Position numbers and translations under genes: made by a program. DNA of 57,844 nt from Anaeramoeba ignava (Eukaryota > Metamonada > Anaeramoebidae), in assembly GCA_028826165.1 (NCBI GenBank), contig JAPDFW010000040.1:1-57844 (forward strand), written 5' to 3'. The notes beneath the pieces were generated by a model, which was given only the letters and a program-made list of their open reading frames with translations, was not told the DNA's origin and made no database searches. Numbering within the stretch: position 1 is the stretch's first letter; every line of letters starts with the position of its first letter. Shown piece by piece: positions 23,057 to 36,742 of this stretch.

Positions 23057-24887
23057 TTAATATTTTCCTTCTTCATAATTTTTTTTGTAATTACTTTTAT
23101 ATTCATTTTTATATTTTCAATTCTTAAGTTAATTAAATAATATTTTCTTTTTTTTTTGTGTTTTTTTGTATAAATTAATAATATTTAAATTAAGAAATTG
23201 TAAAATTTACTCTTAAAAAATATTGGGAAAATTGAATTTATAAAATTAAAAAAAAATTTGATAATAATAATATTTTTAATATCCTTGATAATTATGAGAA
23301 ATTCTTTTTCTTTTTAGAAATAATTTCAATTTTTTTTTTAAATTGATTAATTAATAAATCTTATAAATTTTCTTTTGTAAATTGATTAAGATAATAAAAT
23401 AAGATTTAAATTCCTTTTTATTTCTTTTTCTTTTAGTTAATAAATAAATAAATATTTTTATAGATTTAATTTTTATTTATTAGGAAAATATTTGATTTAT
23501 TTTTTCTCTTCTCTTTTTTTTTTCAATTTAAATTTGTTATAAATTTAATATGTTATTATTTTAATTAAGGAAGAGAATATCTTCAAAATTTATTAATTAA
23601 TCAAATTAAAAATTAAATTAAATTGATTGAATATATTTCTTCTGAAAATTCATTTTATTATTTTTAAAAATTTGAAAATTTCTTATTAAAACAAAAACAA
23701 AAACAAATTTATTATTATTATTATTTTTATTTCTTTAATAATTTTATTTGAAAATATTTTTATGTTAAATTTCTTTTGAATTTAATATAATTAATTTTAT
23801 TTTTAAAAAAAAAGAAAAGAGAAATTTTTTAATATTAAATTTAACTTTCTAAATTCCCTAAGTTGAAATTAATTAATTAATTAATTAAAATTTGATATTG
23901 AATTATAATATAGATACATAATTTTCACTTATTATTATTATTGTTCTTTTTTTTCATAATTTAATCAAAAAAATATTTTATATCATTAATATTATATAAT
24001 TTTGAAATATCAAATATTTAATTTATAATAATTTTATTAATGATATTAATTATCAAATTTTTTATTTTTCCAAAAATAAAAATAAAAATAAAAAATTTGT
24101 GTTTTTTTTTCTCTCAGATTAATATCCTTGTTTATAATATAAAAAAAAAGTTGTTTTTTGTTTTGTATATAATTACATTTATTACATAATTTAAATGTGA
24201 AAAAAAAATATTCAAAATTTAATTTCAAGAGTTTTTGTTTTGTTTTGTTTTTTTGATTTAATAAATTTAAGATTTAATTAGTAAATTTTTGGAATTAATT
24301 AATTAATTAATGAATATTGAAATAAAGAATTTTATGAAAAAAAAATGAATTTGGAAATATTGTATAATTTTATTTGGAAATATTATATAAATAAGATAAT
24401 ATTAATATTATCAAGAAGATATATTTATTTTTATATATTTATTTTTTATTAATTTATATAATTATTCAAATTCTTCTATTTGAAAAAAAAAAGAATATTA
24501 AATATTTTTTCTCTCTCTTAAAAAAAATAATTTCAAGATTTTACATAAACAAAAAATAATAATAATAATTATAATTGAATATTTAATTATATTTAATTTC
24601 AGAATATTCAATAATTTGATTATCAATTTCTAAATTTTGATTATTTTCTTCTTAAATAAATTCTAAATTTTCCAAGATTTAAAAAATTTTTTTATTTCAA
24701 TTAATTTTTATTTTGGATTATTATTATAATAATAATAATAATAATAATTTATCAAAAAAAAATTGATATAAAAATATTAATTTATTCAAGAAACAAAATA
24801 ATATTTTTATAAAGAAAAAACAAATTATTTAAATTTTCTTTCTTTTTAATTTTAATTTTAATTTTAATTTTAAAAAAAAAACTTTAG
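23057..24887. other. AT-rich intron, no gene seen
   Basis: Long A/T sequence with (TTAA) and (AAT) runs and one meaningless 60-codon minus frame at 24,046-24,228. Under the ankyrin model a repeat exon and one linker codon should lie between 21,403 and 24,887; I found neither here. Confidence 0.4.
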
Positions 24888-24890
24888 TAT
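24888..24890 (+). other. Single-codon exon candidate TAT (Tyr)
   Basis: TAG|TAT|GTAACA. Linker codon, giving Y-D-YTPLH with the next two exons. Confidence 0.55.
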
Positions 24891-25008
24891 GTAACAAAAA
24901 ATTGATTTTTAATAATAAATAAATAAAAAATTTTTTTAATTATTTAATTAATTGTTTTTATTTAAAATATATTTTTGATTTTTATTCAATTTAATAAAAT
25001 AATATAAG

Positions 25009-25011
25009 GAT
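25009..25011 (+). other. Single-codon exon candidate GAT (Asp)
   Basis: AAG|GAT|GTAAAA. Last linker codon, 74-nt intron before YTPLHDLC. Same Y-D order as the linker at 12,475/17,451. Confidence 0.55.
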
Positions 25012-25085
25012 GTAAAAAACAAAAAAAATAAATAGAAATAATTTTAATTTTTTTTTTGATTTAAAAAACAAAAACAAAAAAAAAG

Positions 25086-25181
25086 TATACACCTTTACAT
25101 GATTTATGTCAAAACACTTCAATTACAAAAGAGATGATTGAATTATTATTTGATAAAGGAGCTGATTTTCATATTCAAATT
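25086..25181 (+). CDS. Ankyrin-repeat exon 5 (YTPLHDLC...FHIQI)
   Basis: A 96-nt open exon, phase 0, bounded by AAAAG and GTAAAT. It encodes YTPLHDLCQNTSIT, KEMIELLFDKGADFHIQI, 32 residues, a near-consensus ankyrin repeat (TPLH, then LLFDKGAD). It ends in Ile where most siblings end in Asp. Confidence 0.85.
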
Positions 25182-28100
25182 GTAAATAAAATTTTGAAAA
25201 AAAAACATACAAAAAAAAGAAGAAAAAAGAAAAAATAAGATATTTTTAAATTTAAATTTAAAATAAATTATTGAAGAAAACAAAATAAAAAAAAAAAGAA
25301 TTGATTGATTATTAATAGATTTATTTACATTTAATAAATTATTTAAAAAAGAAAATAAATTTCTCAATAATTTTCCTTTTATTTCCTTTTATACAAATTT
25401 TCTCAATTTTTTTTTCTTAATCATATTAACATCAACTATTTATATTCAAAATTTAAGAAAAATCAAAAAAAAAAAAAAAAAAAAACAAAAAGAAAAAGAA
25501 ATCAAAAAAAAAAAAAAAAAAAAAAAAATTTTTTAAAGAAAATCAAATTTAAAAAGAGTTTTTGTTTATTTTATTTTATTGAATTTTATTTCTTTTTATT
25601 TTATAAGAGATTGAAGGAAAAAAATGTTATAAATTGGAGAAATTTAAAATTTGGAAATTTGTTAATTTTTCTTTTCTTTCAATTATTCTACTTTTTTTTT
25701 CACAATTATCCTTTCTAATTACATCTTTTTGATTTTATTTTTAACCTCAATATCTTAATCAATAAAAGGTTTTTATTTTTATTTTTTATTTTTTATTTTT
25801 TATTTTTTATAAAAATATAGATATTCATATTTCAATTCTTTTATATTTTGTTTAATAGTTATTTTTTTTGTTATTAGATTTTATCCAATGAATATTATTT
25901 TTAAAATAAAATAAAATAAAATAAAATATTTGTAATATTCTTTCTCTAAATAATATAAGAAATATCTCAATAAATATCTAAAATGAGTATCTTTATAATT
26001 TAATGTTTTGAAACAAAATGTATCAATTTATTGTGAAATATCAACTTAATATTCAATTTTGATTATATTTATTTTTCTAAAATTATAAACAAATTTTTTA
26101 ATTTGAAAACAAAAAAAAATCAAGAAAAACTTTTAATTTCATATTTTTTGTAAAATGAAATGTGAATTATTATTTAATTTTGATAATTATTTTCATTTTT
26201 AATATAATTATTATTCTTAATTTTCATTTAATTTTGATTATCATTATTATTATTATATTTTTTTAATTATATTTTTATTGATTTTGTTATAATAAAATAT
26301 ATATACAGGAAAAGAATAAAATTCTTGAAGAATTTCAATAACATTACTAAAGTTTAGATGTATAAATTTTTTTATAAACTCTATAAAATTAGTATATTCT
26401 TCTTTTAATATTAACCTAAATATTGTTAATCAATCAATTAATTAATTTAATTTTATATAAATTCATCTCTTTCTTCTTTTTTCTTTTTTCTTTTTTCTTT
26501 TTTCTTTTTTCTTTTTACAAATTTAATCTAATCAAAACTTGAAATATTACAACCATAAAATATTTATTTCATGAGTTTTGTATTCCTTTCAAAATTAACT
26601 TCGAAACACAAGAATTTAAATTTTGAGAAAATGAAATGTGTAAAAAAAATATGAAAAAATTTTTTGATTTAATAATCAATTTATATGTTTGATTATTATT
26701 AGTTAATTTAACATCTTCTAATTTAGATTGATTTTGAGAGAAAGATAAATTGAAATTTTGAAATTTCTTTTCTTTTCTTTTTATCTTGGAATATTTAAGT
26801 TTTGTGATTAAATTTATTCATTTTCATTTTAACTTGAATTTTCAATATAATTAATAATTATAATTATAATTAGAATGATTTGAAGGAATTTATTGATCTT
26901 TTTTTTTACTTATTTGAGATTTTTTGTATTTTTTTTTCCTTTTTTTTTAATTTAAAATTTGAGAAAGTTGTATAAAATGTAAAAATATTTCAGTATTCTT
27001 ATAATTCTCCTTAATAAACATGAATTAAAATTATAAAATATTTTAATTTCCCATAAAAAAAATTATCTTTAATTATTTTATTATTACCTAACTTATTATT
27101 GAATTATATTTTCCTCTTAGATAATTATCCATTGTGTTTTTTTTCTTTATAAAAGAGAATTTTATAACAAAATTTTATGGATATATTGAGATCCTATATT
27201 TACTAAAATTGAAAAAAAAATACTTTGTTTTTTTTTCAAATTTTTTATTTATTTAAGTTATTATTTCTTTTTCTTTTTGTTTTTGTTTTTAATTTTCTTC
27301 TATTTTCATTAATTTATAGAATTTCAAAGTTTTTTTTTATATCATAATGAAAACCTGAATTTCAGTTATACAATATATAATTAATAAATTTAGAGAATAT
27401 ATCTTTAATGATTTTAAGTAATTATATTTGTGTTTATCAAAATGGAATAGATTATGAATATTCAAATTCTTTGGTTTGAAACACTTTTGAACAGTAACAT
27501 TAATCACACAAATAATATAATGGAAAATTAAAGAATTTTATATTAAAATTTTATATTAATTTATTTTGAAAATTCTAATATATTTACTATTCTTTAATAA
27601 TAATATTTTCAATTATTTTTGAGATTTCATTAATAAAATCAAAATCAAAAAAAACAAAAATATAATAAAAATAATAATATTTAAGAAGAAAAAGAAGAAA
27701 TGAAAATGAAAAAAAAAATATTAGAAAAAACTTTATAAAATTCCTGATTTAAATTTTTACAAAGAGAAAATAAAGATCAATAACAATATCCTTATTAATA
27801 AAAAATAAAAAATAAAAAATAAATTTATTTTTTTTCTAATTTTTCAAAGATATAATATTTTTGAAGGTAATTGAGAATGATTAAGAGAATATATTTATTT
27901 TTTTGAAAAATTAATTTATTTTGTTATTTCTGATAAAATATTAGTAAATATTAATTTTTTTTTGTTAGATTATAAATTGAAATAAATTCTTCTATTGAAA
28001 AAATTGATTTTTATTTTATTTTTTTATTTTTTCATTAATGGGAATAATTCCATAATATTTTTAAGAGAATTTTCCTTTTTTTTATTATTAAAAAATTATT

Positions 28101-28604
28101 TTAATTTGTTTTTGAATGTTTATCTATTTTATTAAATATTTCTTCATTAATTTTTTTTAAGTTAAATTATTTAATTTCAAAATAAAGAAAATTTACAATT
28201 CTGTGAATAAATATATTAATAAAGTGAATAAAATTATTAAGATATGAATAGATAAAAAAGAAGAATAAATTAATTTTATTTTTTTTTGATAAAATTTTAA
28301 AAAAAAAAGGGAAAATTATTATTTTAATCTCTTGAATATCTATAATATTTTTTTTTGAATTTAAATATTTAATAAAAGTAAGAATAAAAATAAAAAGAAA
28401 TAAATTTTTGAAAATTATTAGAAATATAATAATTATTATTTTTATTAATTTTATATTTATAGATTATTATTTCATCTTTTCATTTTTATTTTAAATAATT
28501 TAATTAAGGAAATACACACAAAAAAAATAAATACACAATTTTTTCTTCAAAATAAACAATAAAAAAAAATTAATAAATTTATAAAATTTTTAAATTTTAA
28601 ATAG
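25182..28604. other. Long intron, unrecognised
   Basis: Contains two long A-tracts near 25,460-25,530, (TTTTC)n near 26,470-26,515 and a less repetitive part (~25,600-28,300) resembling decayed mobile DNA. I could not match that part to the LINE or Harbinger element. No open frame of interest and no single-codon exon signal. Confidence 0.4.
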
Positions 28605-28607
28605 AAA
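28605..28607 (+). other. Single-codon exon candidate AAA (Lys)
   Basis: TAG|AAA|GTAAAT. First of a K-D-R triplet following the repeat at 25,086. Confidence 0.5.
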
Positions 28608-29169
28608 GTAAATTATTTATTTAATAATAATATTTTATTTTATTAATCTTTTTTTTTTACATTTCAAGTCAATATCAAAATAAATTTCTTTTTCTTTCTT
28701 TCTAAATTTTTTTTATGGATAAATATTATTTTTATTTTATATTTTTTTATTAATTTTTGGAAAGGAAATAATTAATTAATTAATTAAAAAATAATTTATT
28801 CCAATTTTATTCCTCTTTTTGTTTTTTTTTCCAAATTAAAATTATTTTTATTAAATAAATATTATTTTTGAAAATAAAACCCAAAAAAAAATAATATAAT
28901 AAACTTATTATTATTATTTATTTATTTATAATTTAAAAATAAAATTAAATAAAAAAAAATAAAAAAAAAAATAAAAATAAAAAATTAATTAATTTGAATA
29001 AAATTTATTTAAATAAAAAAAAAACCAATAAATTATTTAAAAATTAAAAATTAAAAATTTAAAATTGAAATTGAAATTGAAATTGAATAAATCTTTTTTT
29101 TTAAAAATTTTAAATTAAATCTAATCTTATTAAAATAATCTTTTTTTTTCTTTTCAAAATATTAAATAG

Positions 29170-29172
29170 GAT
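29170..29172 (+). other. Single-codon exon candidate GAT (Asp)
   Basis: TAG|GAT|GTAAAT. Second of the K-D-R triplet. Confidence 0.5.
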
Positions 29173-29265
29173 GTAAATAAATTAATCCCAAAAAAAATAT
29201 TTGAAAATTAATTTTTCTTTTTTTTATTTATTTTTAAATTAAAAATTTTGAATTTTATTAAATAG

Positions 29266-29268
29266 AGA
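29266..29268 (+). other. Single-codon exon candidate AGA (Arg)
   Basis: TAG|AGA|GTAAAT. Third of the K-D-R triplet, 93 nt after GAT. No repeat exon is found after it. Confidence 0.5.
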
Positions 29269-30170
29269 GTAAATAATAATTTATTAAAAAAAAAAGAATT
29301 TGAAACAAAAACAAATTTTAAATTTTCTTTTTTTTTTGATTTTTTAAAATCAATTAATTTTAATTTTAATTTTAAAATTTTTAAATTTTTATAAAATAAT
29401 ATTTTTTTTAATCAAAATCAAAATGATATTTTAAAAGAAAAAAAAGAAAATAATTTAAGAATTAATAAATTTTTATTTTATGAAATTTAAAATTAAAAAT
29501 TTTTTAAATTTAAAAAGAATTATTATAAAATAAAATAAATGAAAATTAATTAAAATAAAATAATTTTTAAAGAATTTCTTATTCTAATTATTATCAAATC
29601 AAAATAAAAAATAAAAAATAAATCATTTTTTTTCTTCTATTTCTCTTTATATTTATAAATATTTTTATTTTTAATTTTAAAACTAAAATAATATTTTTGA
29701 TAATAAAAAAATTGATAAAATATTTTACAAATAATTTATTTTTGTTTTACTTTTATAATTTCAATTTTTATTTATTTTCTCATTATCTATTCAATTTTTT
29801 CTAATTTTTGAAATTTATAATTTAAATATTTTAATATTAATAATAAATAAATAATAAATAATAATTATATTATTTATTTAATTAAATAAAAATCTTTTTA
29901 TTTTTATATATTTATTTATTTCATAAATTAGATAAATTTTATTAATTAAATCAATAATAATTTAAATTGAAATTATTCCATTTTTTTCTCTTTTTTTTTT
30001 AAATATTATTTTTATTTCTAAATTCAAAAATAAATTTAAAATTAATTTATTTCATTTTCTTTTTTTTTTCTCATTTTTTTTCATTCTTTCATAAATTATA
30101 TGTATATAAATAAATATATTTTTGATAATTAATAATAAATTAATTTTAATCAAAATATTTTAATAAATAG

Positions 30171-30173
30171 AGT
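30171..30173 (+). other. Single-codon exon candidate AGT (Ser)
   Basis: TAG|AGT|GTAAAT. Isolated site just before the LINE array; possibly the first codon of a linker whose rest was lost. Confidence 0.4.
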
Positions 30174-30499
30174 GTAAATTAAATTATTCAAATAATTTGA
30201 TTAAAATAATTAATTTTGTTTTGATGTTAATTAGAGATTTACTTTTATTTAAGAAATATTAATAATAATATTAAAATTATTTTATTAATTAAAATGAAAT
30301 AACAAAAAATAAAAAATAAAGAATAATTTTGATTATTTATTTTAGAATATTTAAAAAATAAAACTTACTCAATATATTTTTTTATTTAAATTAATTTTAT
30401 TTGATTATTTTTCTTTTTTTCTTTCTTTCTTTTTTTTTTTATTGTAAAAAAATGTGAATTCCTTTTATTATTATTCAATCTCATAATTTATTTTATCAT

Positions 30500-33400
30500 T
30501 TATTTTTTTTATTTTTTTTTAATTCAGGAAAATAATCAGAATTACAATCAAAATCAGAATTATATTGTGATAAATTTAAACTTTTTAATTTAATTTGATT
30601 TTATTTATTTTAATTTTATTTTATTATCATTTATTTATATAAATATTCATACTTATATTCTTTTTGATATTTTGATTCAAAATTCTTTTCTTCTTCAATA
30701 TAAATATCATTATTGTTATTATTTGATTCTTTTTCTTTTTCAATATCTTCTATGAATTTTGAATTATTCTTTTATACATCTCATAATTTTATGAAAAATA
30801 TTCCTTTTATTTGAATTTTTCTCATTAGAGTTATTTAATCTTTTATTGGTTCAATTTATTTCATTAATTTTTTTGTTATTTGTGAATATTCTTTATATTT
30901 CCACACACACACACACAAAAAAAATGATCTAAATTTTCTACTTATTATAAACAAAAAAGAGGATATTTTTGAGATATTTTTTTCCATATCATTATTGTAT
31001 ATGTTTAACCCATTCTTAAATATTGTTAATTTTAATATTTTTTAAACTTTAATCATAATTTTAATAACTTTTTATTTTTAATAATTTTGATTCTTCTTTT
31101 ATTATTTGATGATATTATTCTATTTTCCAACTTAGATTAATTTTCATTTCTTCTATTCATTGAATCAACAGATAATTTTGTGTTTGTATATATTATCTTC
31201 TCCTTCTCTTTTTCTTTATTCTTTTAAATATTCTTTGTTTATTTCTGTTAATTTGTTTCTTGATTTTCATTTCCTTATATTTATTTGTGTTCTTATATCT
31301 AGTGTATTAGTTTTATTTATATAAATAATGAATAATGGATATTTGTTTATTTAAATGTTTGTGTAATTTATGTGTTAATAAGAGTATCTATTTGCTTTTA
31401 TTCTTTTTTTAAAGATGAAATATTTCAATTTCATATAGGATTTGTGTTATGATAAATACCTTATAAATTATCATTTTTAATTGATTATTAATTTGTGGAT
31501 TCATAATTATATTCAATTTTATATATTTATTTTTCAATTTTTCTAAATTATTCATGATATTCCTTTTTATTTTATTTTTATTTTTATTTTTTATTTATTT
31601 TTATTGTTTTCATTAGTTTCTAATCCATAATCTTTGAGTATTTTATTTATAGATTGAATTATTTCTTTTATAATTTCTCTTTCTTTTTTTTATTTCTTTT
31701 TTCATTATTGATTAATACTATTAAATAATTTGTTTAAATTTAGATATATGATATTAAAATATCTATTTTTTCAATAATAAAATATTTTATCATTGTAAAA
31801 ATAATTTGTGAAAGAGTATCTCCTTAATAAATATTTCAATAATAATAATAATAATAACAATAATATTTTTTTTAATATAATAATTTAACTATAGATTTAT
31901 CTATTTACTATTCTGATAATTTTGTCAAAATATTTATTAATATATATTAATATAATCTATACATTTTTTCTATAAATATTTATTTTAATTAATTTGTATT
32001 ATCTAAAATATATCCAATTTATTCTAAAATTATTTTTTAGGGAATTATTAATAGATATTAATTTGTAGTTATTTATGATATATACATCTCTTTTTTTTTA
32101 AATATAAATATATAATTATAATTATTATTCTTTTTTTCTTAAATAATTTATGGTGATATCATTTATATTTTTTATACATTTTTTTTTGAATATTTATTTA
32201 ATTATTGTAAATATTTCTTCATATATATTACCATTCTCACCAATATAAATATTCTTATAAAAATTGATTTTATTATATTTATATGTTGTTGAATTTTTTT
32301 TACTCATTTTTATAGTTTTTTTTTAAATATTTCTAAAGAAGAATATTAGTTTAGATTTTCTAATATTTTCTGAAATTTACATTTTATATATTATTTTTTT
32401 GTTTTTATTTTTAATTTTAATTATTGATTCTCTTGGTTAATTTATAATTTCCTTAATTATTCTTTTTGAAATTTTCTTTCATTTCAGGATCTAATTTGAT
32501 AAATTTCTTATTTCATTGGGTTAATCTTTGAAAAAAAATTTTTTTTCTAATAATTTATTTTATCCATTTTTTTATCCTAAATATTTCCTTCTAATTTGGT
32601 TTTTCTTATTGTAAAAAAAATATATAATTAATTTAAATCTTATTTTCTCTTTTTGTTTCTGTGTAAATTTTCACTGTTTTGTTTTGTTTTTTTGAAAATT
32701 TTCTTTTTAAAATTTGTGATTATTTCTGGATTTAAAATTAATTCATTTCCAATTTTTGTTTTTTTTTCTTCTTCTTTTATTTTCTTTAATAATTTAATTT
32801 GAAATTCTTTTTTTTATATTTTTATAATATTTGAATGTTGTTATTTGTGTGAAATTTTAATTTGTATTGATATTATAAATATTTTATAATCAGATAATTT
32901 TCTTTCTATTTTATCAAATATTTTTATTGATTGAGTTTTTATTTTATTATTAATACAAAAATGATCTATATTTCTGTTTCTTGTATTTTCTGTGTTTAAA
33001 ATTATTTCTACATTTTTTAAGTATTTTCTTTTTATAATTTCATTTTCTGTTAGATTAAAAACTTATTCAATAATGAATTTCTCTTCTTTAATATTTCCTT
33101 TAATTTTTTTTTGTTTTTAATATAAATTTAAATAATATTTATATTGAAAAAAAAAATTTAAATTGAATAAATAAGTTAATTCTAAATTTCTTTCCTTATT
33201 TCAATGATTATTTTCCCCTTTTTCCTTTTTTTACTTTTTTTTAGAATATAATGTATTTTTCAAAATATCATTAAATTTAATTAATCCGTTTATATTTATA
33301 GATTTTATATTAATTATATATTCATCTCCAGTTAATTTCTTTTTTTGAAATTGATTTTATTAGGGTTTATTAAATTTATTTTTTTGTTTTCATTTTTCAA

Positions 33401-34300
33401 AAAAAAAATTGTATTGATAATTTCATTTTTATTTCATATTTTCATTTGATTATATTGTTTTTTTTGAATAATTGTAAAGATATATTAATTTTTTTTTCAA
33501 TATTTAAAGAGTTTGGAATATATTTAGAAAAGGTTTTATAATTTAAATTTTATTGAAATTTCTTATTTTTGTTTGTTTCTTTTTATATATTTTGAATTTT
33601 TATATTTTTTGTTTAAGTGTCGAATCAATTTTCCAATTCTTTATTAATCAATTTTTTTTTATCATTTCATCTTGAAATAATTTCCTATCTTTTATATTAT
33701 ATATTATATATATTTTTAAAAAAAAAAAGGATTTCTTATAAGAATGATTAATAAATTTAGAGAGAATTTCCCTTAAATTAATTTCTCTTATTTTCTTTTT
33801 ATTAAATTATATTCATATTCAACTTTGAAAATTAAAGAAGTTTTTAACCAATTATGTAAATCTAAATTCTTATAATAAATTGTTTATTCTTCAATTAATT
33901 TATTTTATTCACTATTTCCTTCATTTCCATTATAAGTATTTGTAATCAATATTATATATTCTGTATCATTTTTAATTATTTAACTAATGTTTATTTGATT
34001 ATTTATTTTATTCTCTTTATTTTCTTTTTATCTCAAGTTATTTTTTATTTTTTATTAAATTGAAATTAAAATTTTAATTCCTCTAAAAATCACTTATATA
34101 TTTATATATATTTATTTTTTTTAATGGATATATATTATTTGGAAATGATTTTGATATATTTAATTTACTTTTTTCTAATATCCTTTAAAGATATAATAAT
34201 CTCTCAAGATATATTTATATTTATTAATAAAGGGAGAATTTGCAAATACATTTAAATTTCTCCACTTTATAATTTCAAAATGAAAAAAGAGAAGAAAAAG
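30500..34300 (-). mobile_element. Decayed LINE copy 2 (antisense)
   Basis: Collinear with the intact LINE: a zinc-knuckle region counterpart near 30,900 (TTTCC...AAAATGATC), the RT C-terminal part near 31,625 (CTAATCCATAATCTTTGAG), the RT core near 31,810 (GTATCTCCTTAATAAATA), the endonuclease near 32,950 (ATTAATACAAAAATGATC) and a 5' end with GGGAGAATTTGC...ATTTCTCC at 34,232-34,263. All frames are broken. A short (CA)n run at 30,902-30,916 lies inside. Confidence 0.75.
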
Positions 34301-34868
34301 AAGAAGAAAAAATATATTTTTAATTTGATTTGATTTGATTTCATTATTGAAATATTAAATGAGATTTTAACATATTTTTAAGTAATTTTGAAAATAAAAA
34401 TAATTTATTCTCAACTTAGATTAATAATAAGTTTCTATAGAGTTTTCCAAAAGAAGAAGATATTATAACATAATATGTATTATATTCCAATTCTTCTTCT
34501 CATGATTTTAAATTTATTTATTTTGAATTTATTTTTTGAATTTGAAATTTTAATTTTAATTTTTAATTTTGAAATTGATTATAATTGTAATTTCTTTTTT
34601 ATTTTATATTCTTAAATATTCTTTGAATTTTTTCTTAAATTTCTTTTTTTTTTTCAATTCAATTCCATTTTTTTATTATCTATTATTTATTATATTTTTA
34701 TTTTTTTAGATTTTTCTTTAATTTTGTTTTATTCCATTTTGAATAAATTTGAAGTTAAATATTTTCAAAATATTATTTTTATTATATATACAAAACAAAC
34801 AAAGTTGAATAAAGAATTTAATTAATCAAAATGATTTACATTAATAATTTTATTTATAAATCTTTTTA

Positions 34869-35990
<1,122 letters not shown>

Positions 35991-36536
35991 ATAATAAAAA
36001 TAATAATTTTTTAATAATAAAATAATAATAATAATTCTTTTTAAATTTAATTTTTAATAAATTTAATTAAATTTAATTTGTTTTTAATTTAAAAAAAAAT
36101 AAAAAAAATTATTTTTTTTAAAAATTTTTTTTTATTAAAAAAAAATTAAATAAAATTAATTTTTAAAATAAATTAAAATTTAATTTAAAAAATAATAATA
36201 AAATTTTTATTTAAAAAAGAAAAATTTAAAATTTTAATTTGATTAAATAAATAATCTTTTTCTTTTGTTTTTTTTATTTATTGATAATTAAATATAAAAA
36301 TAATTAAAAAGAATAAAAAAATTATTTTTGATTTTTTTTTTGTTTAATTTGAAAATTCTTTTAATGAATTTTTCAATAATAAATAAATAATTTGAAATTT
36401 AAATGAAAAAAGAAAAAAAAAAATTATTAGAAGTTAATTTGATTCATCATTCAATTTTATCATTCATTTTCTCATATTTTTTATTCTCTGAATTTTATTC
36501 TTTTGATATTGATTTAAGATTGTATTCTTAGTTAAA

Positions 36537-36742
36537 ATATAAATATAAATATAAATATAAAAATAAAATATAAATATAAATATAAATATAAATATAAATA
36601 TAAATATAAATATAAATATAAATATATAAAATATAAATATAAATATAAATATAAATATAAATATAAAATATAAATAAAAATATAAATATAAATATAAATA
36701 TAAAATAAATAAATATAAATATAAATATAAATATAAATATAA
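36537..36742. repeat. (TATAAA)n hexanucleotide array
   Basis: About 205 bp of TATAAA repeats with a few interruptions, the second such array adjoining LINE sequence in this window. Confidence 0.9.

Noticed and set aside
27865-27872. AAG|GTAA zero-length exon-like site
   Set aside because: Isolated AAG acceptor with no neighbouring linker sites; probably chance.
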